From: Ascaris suum | Lineage: Eukaryota > Nematoda > Chromadorea > Rhabditida > Ascarididae | DNA: 64,000 nucleotides | Assembly (NCBI GenBank): GCA_013433145.1 | Contig: CM024189.1 | Coordinates: forward strand, 4,044,001 to 4,108,000 | Direction: 5' to 3' | Part shown: positions 14,201 to 41,300 of the stretch, piece after piece | How positions within the stretch are numbered: position 1 is the stretch's first letter | Layout of the letters: the number at the start of each line of letters is the position of its first letter | The notes under the pieces: generated by a model | Databases searched by the model: none | Told to the model about the DNA's origin: nothing | The model's input: only the letters and a program-made list of their open reading frames with translations | Program-made: the position numbers and the translations under genes

Positions 14201-15036
14201 ACAGCAAACAACCAAGCTCAGAACGATATGAACAGCATAGCCACAGCGGCAACATTGAAGCCGACCTCATCGCTAAGAACAGTTTGTGATATTGCTTTGT
14301 GCATTTCTTGTGTTTATAAGATTATTGCATCCGTTTTGCTGGTACTAGGTATATCCTTAAATAGGTACTGAATACAGCCAAACGATTTATATTTATTCTT
14401 TTTTGAATCGTTCAGCCTTAGATTTTATCTGTCACTGATGAAAGCTTTTTAAAAGCATTTTCGATCGATTCGTTTCAAACATTTTTTAAACCAGGAAATT
14501 TTCCAGCAAGAAATGCGTCGTATCGCTAACGAAAAGCCACTTCAGTTAGTTCTTTTAGAGTAGCATCAGCTCATTGATATGTGTAATAGAGTGGCATCCG
14601 AGGCGTTTCATATATTCGCATGTTACAAATAAAAGGATGTTAGGAACTGCACAACCATGTGAGATCATTTCCGTGCAAGAAGCATTGACTGCTTCCAGGT
14701 AGTGTATCTGAGATCGAGACGTCTTTCGTTATAAGTAAAGAGCAAATCGAGAGGATGGGTTGGCTGGAGAGCAATTTCGATCTCTACTTGGTGAGTTGCG
14801 TTTAACGCCAAAGTTTTTGAAAGTAATAAAATTTCGAAGCTTACGGTTATAACTCGGACATTCTCTATCATATCATAATTGAACGGTCTGCAAAATTTCA
14901 GGACGAAATTTGTATGACATCGTTTGGTGTGGGCACCGTTGCGATGATCAACTTGCTAATGATCTCAACTTCAGCTGTCTTCTTCTACGGGGCTTATAGA
15001 CATGCTGTCGTAAGGTTCAAGCTTGAAGTACTCTAG
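9963..15036 (+). CDS. ZP-domain cuticlin-like transmembrane protein (5' exon missing)
   Basis: Cuticlins are secreted or membrane-anchored ZP proteins that polymerise in the nematode cuticle after furin-type cleavage. Visible exons: 9963-10037, 10621-10785, 11495-11637, 12059-12173, 12257-12382, 13556-13705, 14149-14281, 14699-14790, 14902-15036. All phases agree and give about 377 residues. The first five exons carry the ZP-N half, with four cysteines in the contexts YVDCG, PECRS, KGCGV and VQCFYM, then the start of ZP-C with [18 protein letters not shown] and [11 protein letters not shown]. The sixth exon has [10 protein letters not shown] and IKEPNQEYC. The seventh starts [13 protein letters not shown], a tetrabasic furin-type site after the last cysteine. 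The last exon has a hydrophobic segment, [20 protein letters not shown], as a C-terminal membrane anchor. The exon at 9963 could instead begin at 9976. The upstream signal-peptide exon was not found. A strong donor at 15010 could replace the stop at 15034-15036 with the exon at 15178. Family membership is clear; which cuticlin paralogue it is cannot be told. Confidence 0.9.
11163..11245. repeat. (TA)n microsatellite in ZP gene intron
   Basis: About 83 bp of uninterrupted TA lie in the intron between the ZP exons ending at 10785 and starting at 11495. Open frames reading alternating Tyr-Ile across it are artefacts of the repeat. Confidence 0.97.
14383..14510 (+). repeat. 128-bp direct repeat, copy A (intronic)
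   Basis: This ungapped 128-bp segment is similar along its length to 15139-15266 and includes an identical core, GATGAAAGCTTTTTAAAAGC. It lies in the ZP gene intron between exons 14149-14281 and 14699-14790. From an acceptor-like CCTTAG at 14416-14421 a frame stays open for 35 codons to TAA at 14527-14529, but its phase does not fit the preceding exon, so it is read here as a duplicate or relic. Confidence 0.75.
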
Positions 15037-15138
15037 GTACTCTAGTGTTCAAACCGACCCCAACGGTCGTAATAATAACTTCATTTTCCATTACATGTCT
15101 TCTTACTACTTTACAATGAGTAGTGGCTGCCTTTTCTG

Positions 15139-15266
15139 CGATTTATATTTGTTCTTTTTTGAATCCTTCGTCCTTAGATTTCAGCTGTCATTGATGAAAG
15201 CTTTTTAAAAGCATTTTTTGAGCAACTCATCGCAAATTTTTTTAAACAAGAAAATTTCCCAAAAAG
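15139..15266 (+). repeat. 128-bp direct repeat, copy B (downstream of ZP stop)
   Basis: This is the second copy of the segment at 14383-14510, in the same orientation and of equal length, starting 102 bp past the ZP stop codon. It contains the acceptor and most of the possible alternative last exon at 15178-15291. Confidence 0.75.
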
Positions 15267-15291
15267 ATTCCTTCTCGAAAGTGGACAGTAA
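15178..15291 (+). CDS. Possible alternative last exon of the ZP gene
   Basis: A pyrimidine-rich acceptor ending CCTTAG at 15177 opens a 37-codon frame, starting [18 protein letters not shown], to TAA at 15289-15291. The preceding ZP exon has a strong donor, GTC|GTAAGG, after 15009, and the phases match (0 to 0). Splicing here would replace the short tail after the membrane anchor with a 37-residue cytoplasmic tail. Both this and read-through to the stop at 15036 are possible; the sequence alone does not decide. Confidence 0.45.
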   Translation: MSAVIDESFLKAFFEQLIANFFKQENFPKRFLLESGQ

Positions 15292-31553
<16,262 letters not shown>

Positions 31554-31928
31554 TAACACCTCCTCAGTAACGTTTGCACAGGTGATACCGTTACTGGTCG
31601 AAAAAGTTTGTTCTCTGTGAAAAGGTCAATGATGACAAGTTAATCAATGTGGTGCACGACCAGCGATGTCGTCAGGCTCAGATGACATGAACTATTCGGT
31701 GGGGCGCAATGTTCTATTTGGCGTGACGCAGTGCTCTAGTGAGTAGAACGACACTGTGCGGGAAGTAGCTACGGTAATTACGCATCGATCGTATTCGTGG
31801 GCAAGCTTCCGTGGAGGCGATTCGCGCAGGCGATGGGACGATATGGCATGAAGCTAAGACATTCTGCAAATTGCTGAACACCTTGCGGCTTACCATGTCA
31901 AAACAGTGCACACTACGCTCTAAGTGTC

Positions 31929-31973
31929 AATAAATGTTGTAACGTATGAGAAATAAATGTTGCAATGTATGAA
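31929..31973 (+). terminator. Tandem 23-bp repeat with two AATAAA signals
   Basis: Two adjacent copies (AATAAATGTTG, then GTATGA; period 23) place AATAAA at 31929-31934 and 31952-31957, about 380 nt past the MAM gene stop. They could be its poly(A) signals. Short tandem units of this type also mark the 3' ends of some LINEs, and the 31.70-31.92 kb sequence just before has a degenerate coding look. Confidence 0.45.
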
Positions 31974-34900
31974 AGCGAGCTAACTCCATATTGTATAATT
32001 GTGCAAACTTAGCTAAGAGACTATACTGCTCGCTGTCTAATCAACTTCCCAGTTTTATACATTGCATTATCACCATCAACGGTGTGTTCAATAGCTAAGT
32101 GTGTTGCTAAATGTGATAACTCTAAAAGATGAAGAAGCTCTGTTGCAATGGCCAAATAACGTTGAGCATATCTGAATAGATTCCTTAGCGTCCCAAGTGC
32201 TCACTCAACGAAAAACTTTGCACGTTTATTGATAATATCGTTCTTACTCATTCATGAGAAATGCAAACAAAACGGTTGCGATTTCAAAAAGATTTCATTT
32301 ATTCGATATTTCTCACAAATGTGGCAATAATGTTGAGTCACTTTGAGTGACTGTTTGCGTTGTGCACTATGACGAAGTTTTTTTTGTTTGTTTGAAAGCC
32401 TCAAAAAGGCGAGACGCATCACGCTTTCATCATATTTGACACCTATTTTCTGTTCTTTCTGCATGTTCAACAATCGGTGTTTTACTCCAACGTGAAAGCG
32501 CAGTAGCAGTGCTACTCTTTTAAAAAGACATAAGAGCAAACATCAGCACTATTTGTGAAGCGTTGCGGAAAATATGTTTTCCTTTTGCGCTACAGAAAGG
32601 AAAGGGCAATGGATTTAACGCTGACGATTCACGACCAGATCAGTTCGATAATTTGGAACATTTTTCCGCTTATATGATTGGGTCTCATTTCCGTCATTGC
32701 CTTTGTCTTAGACACAAAAAATGGCTTCTATCCATTTACCAAATAGACTTTCACTTCGTCAGTATTTTCTTCGAATCACTCGGAGTAATAGATATACAAG
32801 CTTATTCTTCAGTGTATATTTCACAATTACAACTAAATAGCTGTAGGTGAATAGTAATGAGCAAGTAGAATTGATGTATAATTGTAGCTTTGTTTATAGC
32901 AGCTGATTAATCAAAATATGCTCAATTAATTTCAGTGTTATTTGAAAACGAGGAATTTTGATGAAACAAAAATTGGCTTTGGAATGCACTCACCGACCAA
33001 CTGCTCCATAGGGCCGGTCGTACCAGTTGACAGCAAGCTGACATTCTACCAGTCAATTAGTGTTTAAATCGAACTAATCCTGGTGTAGCCTAGAACACAG
33101 TAATATGTATGTGTAGTTTAGTGAGCACAAAACGCCGCGTTGGCGATAATTGTTGCGTGCTCGAGCGATTGCAGTAAGACTGTTTGTTGGGTATGAAGTA
33201 CGTCTGCGCTATTCGGAATCCCGATTGGCCAAAACTCGTTCTCTACTTGTGCGGCTCGATTCTCGTCATAATCCACACTCGGCAGCGCTTTTCGATGCAG
33301 TTAACTCACCAACAATTTCGTTGAATTTTTTTTTTGGCTGTTTAATCCATTCCAGTCTATCCACAATCCACAATCAACTTTTGTATCGTAAATGATGCGC
33401 CTGAGAGGCTCATAAATAAAACGCGGCCAATTTTCTTTTGTGTCAGTCCTCTCCTTCTTCTAAAAAACCTATCGAATTCACAATTTCATTTCCGTTTCTC
33501 ATCCACGTATTAATTCTATGTTTTTGCTATGCAGTAATGGCAATTATCTGCAGAGGCAAGTTTACTATGCATTCTACGAATTTCTATGATTTCTATACGA
33601 AGCCGAAGACCTCTTCACTACATCAGAAATTTAGGAACGTTGTCTTCATGCAAAGTGCTAAGCTACTAAAACAAGCTGGCCATCTGGAGGAACTTTAGTT
33701 TGAAAAAGTGAATTATCATCAAGCATAAAAAGCTATCGAAATAGACTATAGTGAATGCTTTAAGAAGTCATTATCGTCGAAATGTGTGAAAGTTTCTTGG
33801 CCAAATGAGCGATTACTTTGTGCGCTTATGTGTCATAAAGCTGGTGAACGATGTACAGTAGTTGCTCAAATCTTGCTTATTCCTCCGAGTTCGCTTTATT
33901 TCAATTGATGTTCTTCCATTCAACTGTTTCGCTCTAATTGTGCGATCTTATAAAGCGCGGTCATTATGCGAATGAAGGACGCAAATTTAAAGTCGAGGTT
34001 AGAAACGATATCATGAGGGGAAACGTAACCGTAACCATCAGCAACTAGCACAAAACCAACGAACTATCTATTTGCCAAGATTTAGAACGTTTTTATCGTG
34101 AAGCAGCGCTTATCCACCTAAGGAATGGGTACTCCCTGAGCAGTAATTCTATCTTCTTCTTCTTTTCTTTTTTTTTTTTTCAAAACCAAAGTATACGTTT
34201 TTCCGCTTCTTACACCCCTATTTGTTTTTGCTGCTTGAAACTACTGCAACTTATCCCTCCCTCTTCTACCAAAAGAGACTCCTGAGTTATGCTTCTTCTT
34301 CCTTTCCCCTTCCTACTGATCGAAGGAAAGAGCCGAAGCAATATTGGCTGAGGGTAAAGACAGTGTGCAATACAAAGGAGCTAATTTCACATGTTCGTGC
34401 TGTGGTTTATCTATAGCAAACAATTCAAAACTCCATAGCAATTAGAGGCGCGTGATGCAGGCATTTGGTTTTTTGGAGTGTTTTAAATGTTTAAAGAGTT
34501 CGCCTTCATAGAAAAATCGCTTTATGCGATTTTTTCAGCGGTTTTTTATTGCTGAAAGAAATCTTTGCAGCGATTTCATCTCATTACCATAAGCCCAAAC
34601 AGATGTTCTAGCGCTCAGCGTTGCGTACAACAGTTTTTATCTCGTACGCTTTAGTCCAGTCGATGCAGTACAAAAAGCTCCTAAATTTGCAGGCTTTCGA
34701 CAGTCAATTTTGTTCGAGGTCTCTGGCTTTCAGGAGTTTCGAAATTCGAGAATTTGTCCACTTAGAATCGAAAGAGAATTCCAGCCACTACCGTGAAATC
34801 GGAGGCGCACAGGAAAAGACGGTTGGTAGCACTCATGTTGTAGGGCGTAGTGGAAGGCATGGCGTTGAACTTGACTACTGGCAAGTGTTCCTGACTACCG

Positions 34901-35387
34901 GCAATAAAGTGGTGTACTCTTCTCCAATATCAAGCAGACATTTGGCTTTTAGTCCTTTAAAAACACTGAACATCAAAATCGAGCACACCTCATAACTCGA
35001 AATATCAGACTTCAGTAAACTTCTGTGGTATAATTTTTCGAGAATCGGAATGCTAGCATCACTGCAGTTTGTGTGAAATTAGATGTTGATATGAGTGCCA
35101 GTTTTCTTCAAAAGTTTCGGAGAATTTTTTTTGATAGAATCTTTATGCTAACAAATTATCTTAAAAGACTTCAGAAACGGATCTTAGCAGATCTCATGAG
35201 AGTGGTTGCCGTTTGTTAGTTTTCAGATGAAAATGAGTGGATAGTCTCAATTCAATTTCTTTGTTTTGTAAGAGGTTTTCAGCTTCAAAGATGACGCAAA
35301 TTAATGCTAGAAGGTTTAAATCATGAATGAATGTCGCGATCATTGAGAACGTTGTCAGAAGATTGACTCTTGAAACTCATCGAGGTG

Positions 35388-35399
35388 TTCAATCTTCAG
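35388..35399 (+). promoter_or_regulatory. Splice acceptor directly before M13 ATG (possible SL trans-splice site)
   Basis: TTCAATCTTCAG ends immediately before the ATG at 35400. In nematodes, spliced-leader trans-splicing often occurs a few bases upstream of the start codon. Ordinary cis-splicing of a 5' UTR intron is the alternative. Confidence 0.5.
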
Positions 35400-38300
35400 A
35401 TGGTGCAACATCTACCTGATCTCGTCACCTTCTTCGTCAGTTTTTTGCCTTTGTGCAATCTGGCGCCTACTACTGAACTATCACTACCTGTTGAGAAGGT
35501 GCGTATGAGTGCACGTAATGTGCTATTAACTGCCAACGAAATGAGAATCTCTGATAAGACGATATTAGCAAAGAATCTCACTCTTCGTGCTGACGAAATT
35601 TCGCTGACAACTCTGCTGAGTGGTATGCATCTTTGCAGCGTTTTCGTCTCATTATCGTTTTATGCATAAAACTCATATACATATGGCTAAGAATTTCAAA
35701 ATCGATTCTTGAGCGTTAATGCCAAACATGAAGCGACCGACGAGCTCTCTTTATTTATAGGTGAAATGATAAATGCATCACTCATATTTGAGATCACTAG
35801 CATCGAAGAGTTAAGTGAGGCTGCACTACATTTCTTCAACGGAAGTGATCTCTAGCATAAATGTTACTTCTGCAATTTCACAGCATTAAATTAAAGGCTG
35901 ATATTTATTTTTAGCGGTTGAAATTTGTGTATGGATAAATAAATGGATATTATTCTGTGAGTGATATGCTGAAATCATAAAATGAAACGATGCCATAAGC
36001 ACTGAAAGCAATTTGTTCAGTATTTTTCTTCAGAGCCTATTGTGATTTCTGGTGCAATATTTTCCGCACAAGCAGCCAAAGTTTAATGAATTGCTCATTC
36101 CAATACATCATTCATTATCCGATTTGGGAAGCACACCGAAAATTCAGTAGACATTTAGAAACGTAACGTTTTTTCTCCCATCTTCTCTGGTATTATGTCG
36201 CTTTTAACACAATAAATCAACAAGTTCGATTCTTTTTGTGTAAAGATTTAATAAATTCGCGATAGCTTCAGCAGCTTAGATCTTATAAGCGATTAAATAG
36301 TAAGCGAATATCCTCGAAGGACAAAAATGTCCGTAATAGGTGCATTGCAGAGATGTATTCCCGTAAATCCACAACATAATTGCAGGCAAGCAAGAAGGAT
36401 TTATGAATTATGAGTTATTCGATTATCCAGCATTGGTGTCATCCATTAATCGTTCGTTGAATCCATGTGATGATTTCTACGAGTATGTATGCAGTGGATG
36501 GATTGCCAACAATGAAATTGCTTCATATGAATTTGAGACAACACAATTCATTGACAGTATTCAAGCGCTTAATAAGCAGATGAACAGTGCGTTTGTTTCT
36601 AACGATTTACTCAAATTTATTCAGCCAATAACCTCTTCCTGATGAAGAATTGAGGTCACTCATTTCTTTTTCATGGCTAATTATTAAAGTGGCTTTTCTA
36701 TATTTAGAGACCTATCTTTTCGAATTTGTAAATCGAGTTAGAATGATTTAATTTTATCTGTCGAAGAACCTTAAGTAACAAATTTTTTGATACTTAAACA
36801 ACTGTAAAATATTACGCAATATACTTACAGATACAAGTGGGATTTTTTGCCAACTTCTGCATTCTTTTCCGTTTGTCCGATGCTACAAATGTTTAAAAAG
36901 GATAATGCGGAAACATTTAGTCAAGCCATAGTTGTGCAATCCCATAGTAAAAAAGGTCAGGCACTCGGACTGCATTCAGAAGACAACGGATTGTTAACAA
37001 CTTGAGATATTCGATCGGCAAAAATTCTCCTTCCAAATTTCACAGTTATCAGTATAAGCTAAAAGTGGTGGATGCATAGGTGTTCACCACAAATCGTATT
37101 GCGAGTTTCTTCCACTGTTCGTTTGCTTTTTGTAATTTCTTTAAACGCTAATCGTTTGTTAATAAGAAAAAAAGATGCCAGGATCTTTTTTTATATTATT
37201 GCGATAAACAACTCATATAAAATGCATATCGAAACGTATGTGTAAATCACTTTGAGGTATTTTTATGGATCACAAACGTTATCCCAAGTCGCGAGTAAAT
37301 GAATTGATGTTCGCCCTTTATGAAAAATGCATGGATACAGATGAAAGATCACGGCTCAAATCGAAGCCACTTTTCGATGCTATGCGTAAAGTGCGCAGAG
37401 GTTAGGTGCTTTATCAGTTGTTCGACGTTTCATATTTTTCTGGGTGCTATTCTACTTCTTATTTATTTTAGTGTCCTCACTACGAAAAAAACTTGCAAAT
37501 TCCGCTCTTTGCAAGTGTTTAGGCAAATTTATTTCCATCGAACGTCTTAAATATCTAATACCCGTTTTTTATTCATGACGGTGCTATTATTCCCTTACTC
37601 ACACTACATTTAGAGAAATATGGGAATTGTTGACGGCTATTCTTTGAGGAAATTTCCTAATTCACCTGTTCATCATCACTTCTGCTTCATTTGCGACAAG
37701 TAACTAATTTCTAATTCATAAGGCTCATAAGCCTCAACTAGCCTCACAATTAATATTAACAACATTTTTTCTCGTGCATTTCTCATCATTTAAGGTGATC
37801 AAATTATCCCATAAGAATAGAAGAATCCAAAATGCATCTATGAAAACGATGCTCAATTACATAGAATGGTTTTTTAGCAAAGCTGAATTATATAACCGAT
37901 TGGCTTATTTTGGTTAAACCGTTATCACTATTCTACTCATTCGTCGTCGAGGAAGACGCTAAGAATGTTTCTCGAAATTTACTCAATGTAAGTTTTTTTC
38001 TCGCTCTAACATAACATTACCTAACTTTTTTCATTCACTACCCCAAAGAATGCACATTTATATATTAAATTTTGTGATCAAAATTTCCAGTTATCGCGCA
38101 TAGGATATTTAATAATTTTTTGAGTCAGTCCTCGAAAATTTTCAAACAAAAGTTTGATTGAAGCTGTCAAGTTTTCAAAATTCTCACTGCCAACCGATAG
38201 ACTCAAATATTATCACAAATATCAGGAAAAACTGACCAGCAACAGGACGCAACGAGGCGTTTATAATGCTCGCTTGGAACGCTTTTGAATCGATTGCTAT

Positions 38301-41300
38301 TGCAGCCAGCTCCTAATCAAACTAAATAATACCAGGAAAACTCAAAAACGACTATAACAACGAAATTTTGCGGAAAATATCGGCGATTTGAAGCAATGTT
38401 TTTTTCAGGTAGTTCAGACGGAAACGTTTGTCAACTACGAATATTACATCGACGATCAGTACAGTACTGAAATCAATTCACTCAAGTAAGTGAAAAGCAA
38501 TCTGTACTTAGAGGAATTTTTGGACTAATTTTTATCACCGAAGCCAATATTTTCGTCTTTTCGGAACATCATTGAGCCAACTTTTGCATCTCGGAGCTTT
38601 CACTGAAAATTTCAGTTTAAGTACGGTTATTTCACTTCGGCGGCTATTTGCAGAATGATTTAAGTGATGCAGCCGTAAACAAGCAATCAATTTCAGAGAC
38701 TTCCTAAGTAGTATACTAAAGATTCTCATCGAAGACGATGTGAATGGAGAGTTCTTCACAGGTGATACTGAAGAGATTCAACGGCGTATTGACTCGTTTG
38801 TTACGGTGGAAACGAATATCGCAGAGGTCGGCACCGCATATTATAATTTCCTCCGAGGCACATTGAAATGTGTGAAATATTTCACTTTTTCAATGTGCTC
38901 TTCGACTGACTGCAGAGGCGCTTTTTTTATTTGGAATGAGTTTTCGTGGGAAAAATAAGCAATTAGTATTATACGGGCAAATTTTATGACTGAAAATATC
39001 AACTGAGCAGACTTTCTGTGCACTCGACTTTTCGGGGTATAAAAAGCGATTAGCCGATGCTCGTTTATCGCACGCAGCGCCAGTGTCGGTTACGTGTATG
39101 CCAGTGACTACTGGTATACTTGTTTATGTTTGCTAGCAATACAGAAAAACAACCAAATACTTCTTCTCTTATAAAAAACTGCGGAATATTATTCTATGCA
39201 GATTTGATTAAAGTATATGGCCAAGCAACTAAATGTTGCCTGAAGCCTTATATTTTTGAAATTTTCCTGACGAGATATAAATCGCTGCGCACACAACATG
39301 GCCACTTAATCTTCTAGTCTAAATTTGAACTCTCGAAGTAATTACACTTTATTAGCGCACTAAGCTAGAAAGGCTGCTCTCCTCATTCATCTACAGAATA
39401 CTCCCAAATATCCCGTGAAATGATAAATTCTCATGAAAATTTTTAATGATGTAACCGTGCTGAATTTTCACTTACAGAGAGTTTAAAACAAATAGAATTG
39501 CGGTGAGCATTAACTACAGATCAGTTGGCGTATATTTTCGTTGCTTTGGAGCAGTAAAAATGAGTCTCTCGCCTGATGCCGCAATAGGTGAAAAACTTAT
39601 GCGATATCAAGAATAATTCTCTTCTTAACCTTCGAGCAAGCAAATTTCCTTCGCAAATACTACCGTAATTTGATGTTCATGAAGATTAAATTGATTGACA
39701 GCCTCCTATTGATTTGCGATCAAGGTTATGAAAAAACTTATTGTACCTATAGCATCGACGTTTCATGAAGAAATTCTTTAAGGTGGATTAAAGAATTCGT
39801 CAAGATATCTCTACAGAGAGGCATTCTACAGAGGTCTTTGCGACTTGCGGCTGAGATCGCAATAACCCTTTGAAAATTTATTGAACAATCACCATATTTG
39901 TTCGTGGATAATAATTTCGTAAATGGATAAGCACACCAAAAAATTCTTCTGTGGGTCTCTGACGTCTTTAACAACTTATTTCAAGGTTTTTATTTCATCA
40001 CTTTCCATTTTCATTCAACCATAATAGTTGAACTTTCTTATTCAGCAATAGTGAGAGAGACCTTGTGCAGAATAGCGTTCCAGGAAAAAAACATTCCATC
40101 AAAAATTGCAGATTATGAACAAAACCAATCGCCATTATGATGATCAGTCCGCTCTATACAATTTGCATTCGGTGAGCGACCTCGAGAAGATCGCCCCATC
40201 GGTTTGTGTTTAAAAGTATTTTATTATGAACAGCATAGTTTGCTTATATCGTTATTTATTTTCTTGTGATTGATAGCTAGTTAAAACGAAATTGGTGAAT
40301 AGATAATGGCTATTATTTTAAAAGTCAAGACTGTAAGTTTTCAATCTACATATACAGTTATACTTTGATATGCTAAGAAATGTTCCTTTAATTGCATAAT
40401 CGAAAGAGACTTTGCATAGTGCAATAAACGAAGCAGTAAAGGAAGATACTTAAGTCAATCTTTAATTGACCCTTTTCAAAGAGCATTAAAAATATTTTGC
40501 ATGAGCATTCAACTAGCAAACTCCAAGTGCATCACTCATGTTTAATAGCGTCAATAATCTCCTAACGTAATTTTCCCTTTAATGCGAAATTCGATAAGCT
40601 TAAAAATTGCATATGGCTTGAACTTTTGATATACTCTCAACAATGAGATTTTTTTGACACAAAAGCGGCTAAGTAAATAATAATGCACACGATAACAAGT
40701 TTTGTGCAAACAACAGTTCGGCGATCACAGTGATCTCAGAGGAGTGATTTGTGAGCCCAAAAAGTATGAATTTTTCACAGTCCATTAATAAGCTATTAAT
40801 TCAGTACCCCAACTTTACACCAACAGTTGCCACATGCGCATTAAATGTATTCGAACTGAATTAAATCGAACTGGTTGGCAGGTGAACTGGAAAAGATACA
40901 TTGCTGGCGTAATGCCAACTGATGTTCTCTCTGAGATTAATATCAACTCTATGAAAATCAATGTGCCGGATGCCGCAATGATCACCGAAATCGACCGAAT
41001 GATCAAAAGGCTAAGCAATGAGTCGCTTTCGGATTATATCGATTGGAGCATGATTTTGACGTATATTGATATGCTTGATGGTCGTTTCAAGGAAGCAAGA
41101 AGGGTGTGTCATTTCTAAGCAATTGGTCTACTCCAGTCACTTCCTTCAGTGTCTATTTTTGTTGTTCGTAACTTCATTCAGAGGAATGGAGCGGACTTTT
41201 TCTTCGAAAAAAAGGAGAATGGCATTTAAAGAAGCAAGTTTCCACTGTGCAATTTCATGGATTTTAGATTAGATAGTCAACTAAAACAAATTTTTTTTAA

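Larger units (their letters stand above)
31554..35399. other. Intergenic region between MAM and M13 genes
   Basis: No exon chain is supported. It begins with the 3' UTR of the MAM gene. The 31.70-31.92 kb part contains a degenerate frame with a Trp-Ala...Arg-Arg-Trp-Asp-Asp pattern loosely like a retroelement C-terminus. Frames near 33.2 and 34.6 kb have no recognisable motif. The promoter of the M13 gene should be near its right end. Confidence 0.45.

Noticed and set aside
14287..14289. In-frame TGA as the end of the ZP gene
   Set aside because: Splicing at the GTTTGT donor just before it (after 14281) connects in phase through 14699-14790 to an exon with a membrane anchor, as expected for cuticlins.
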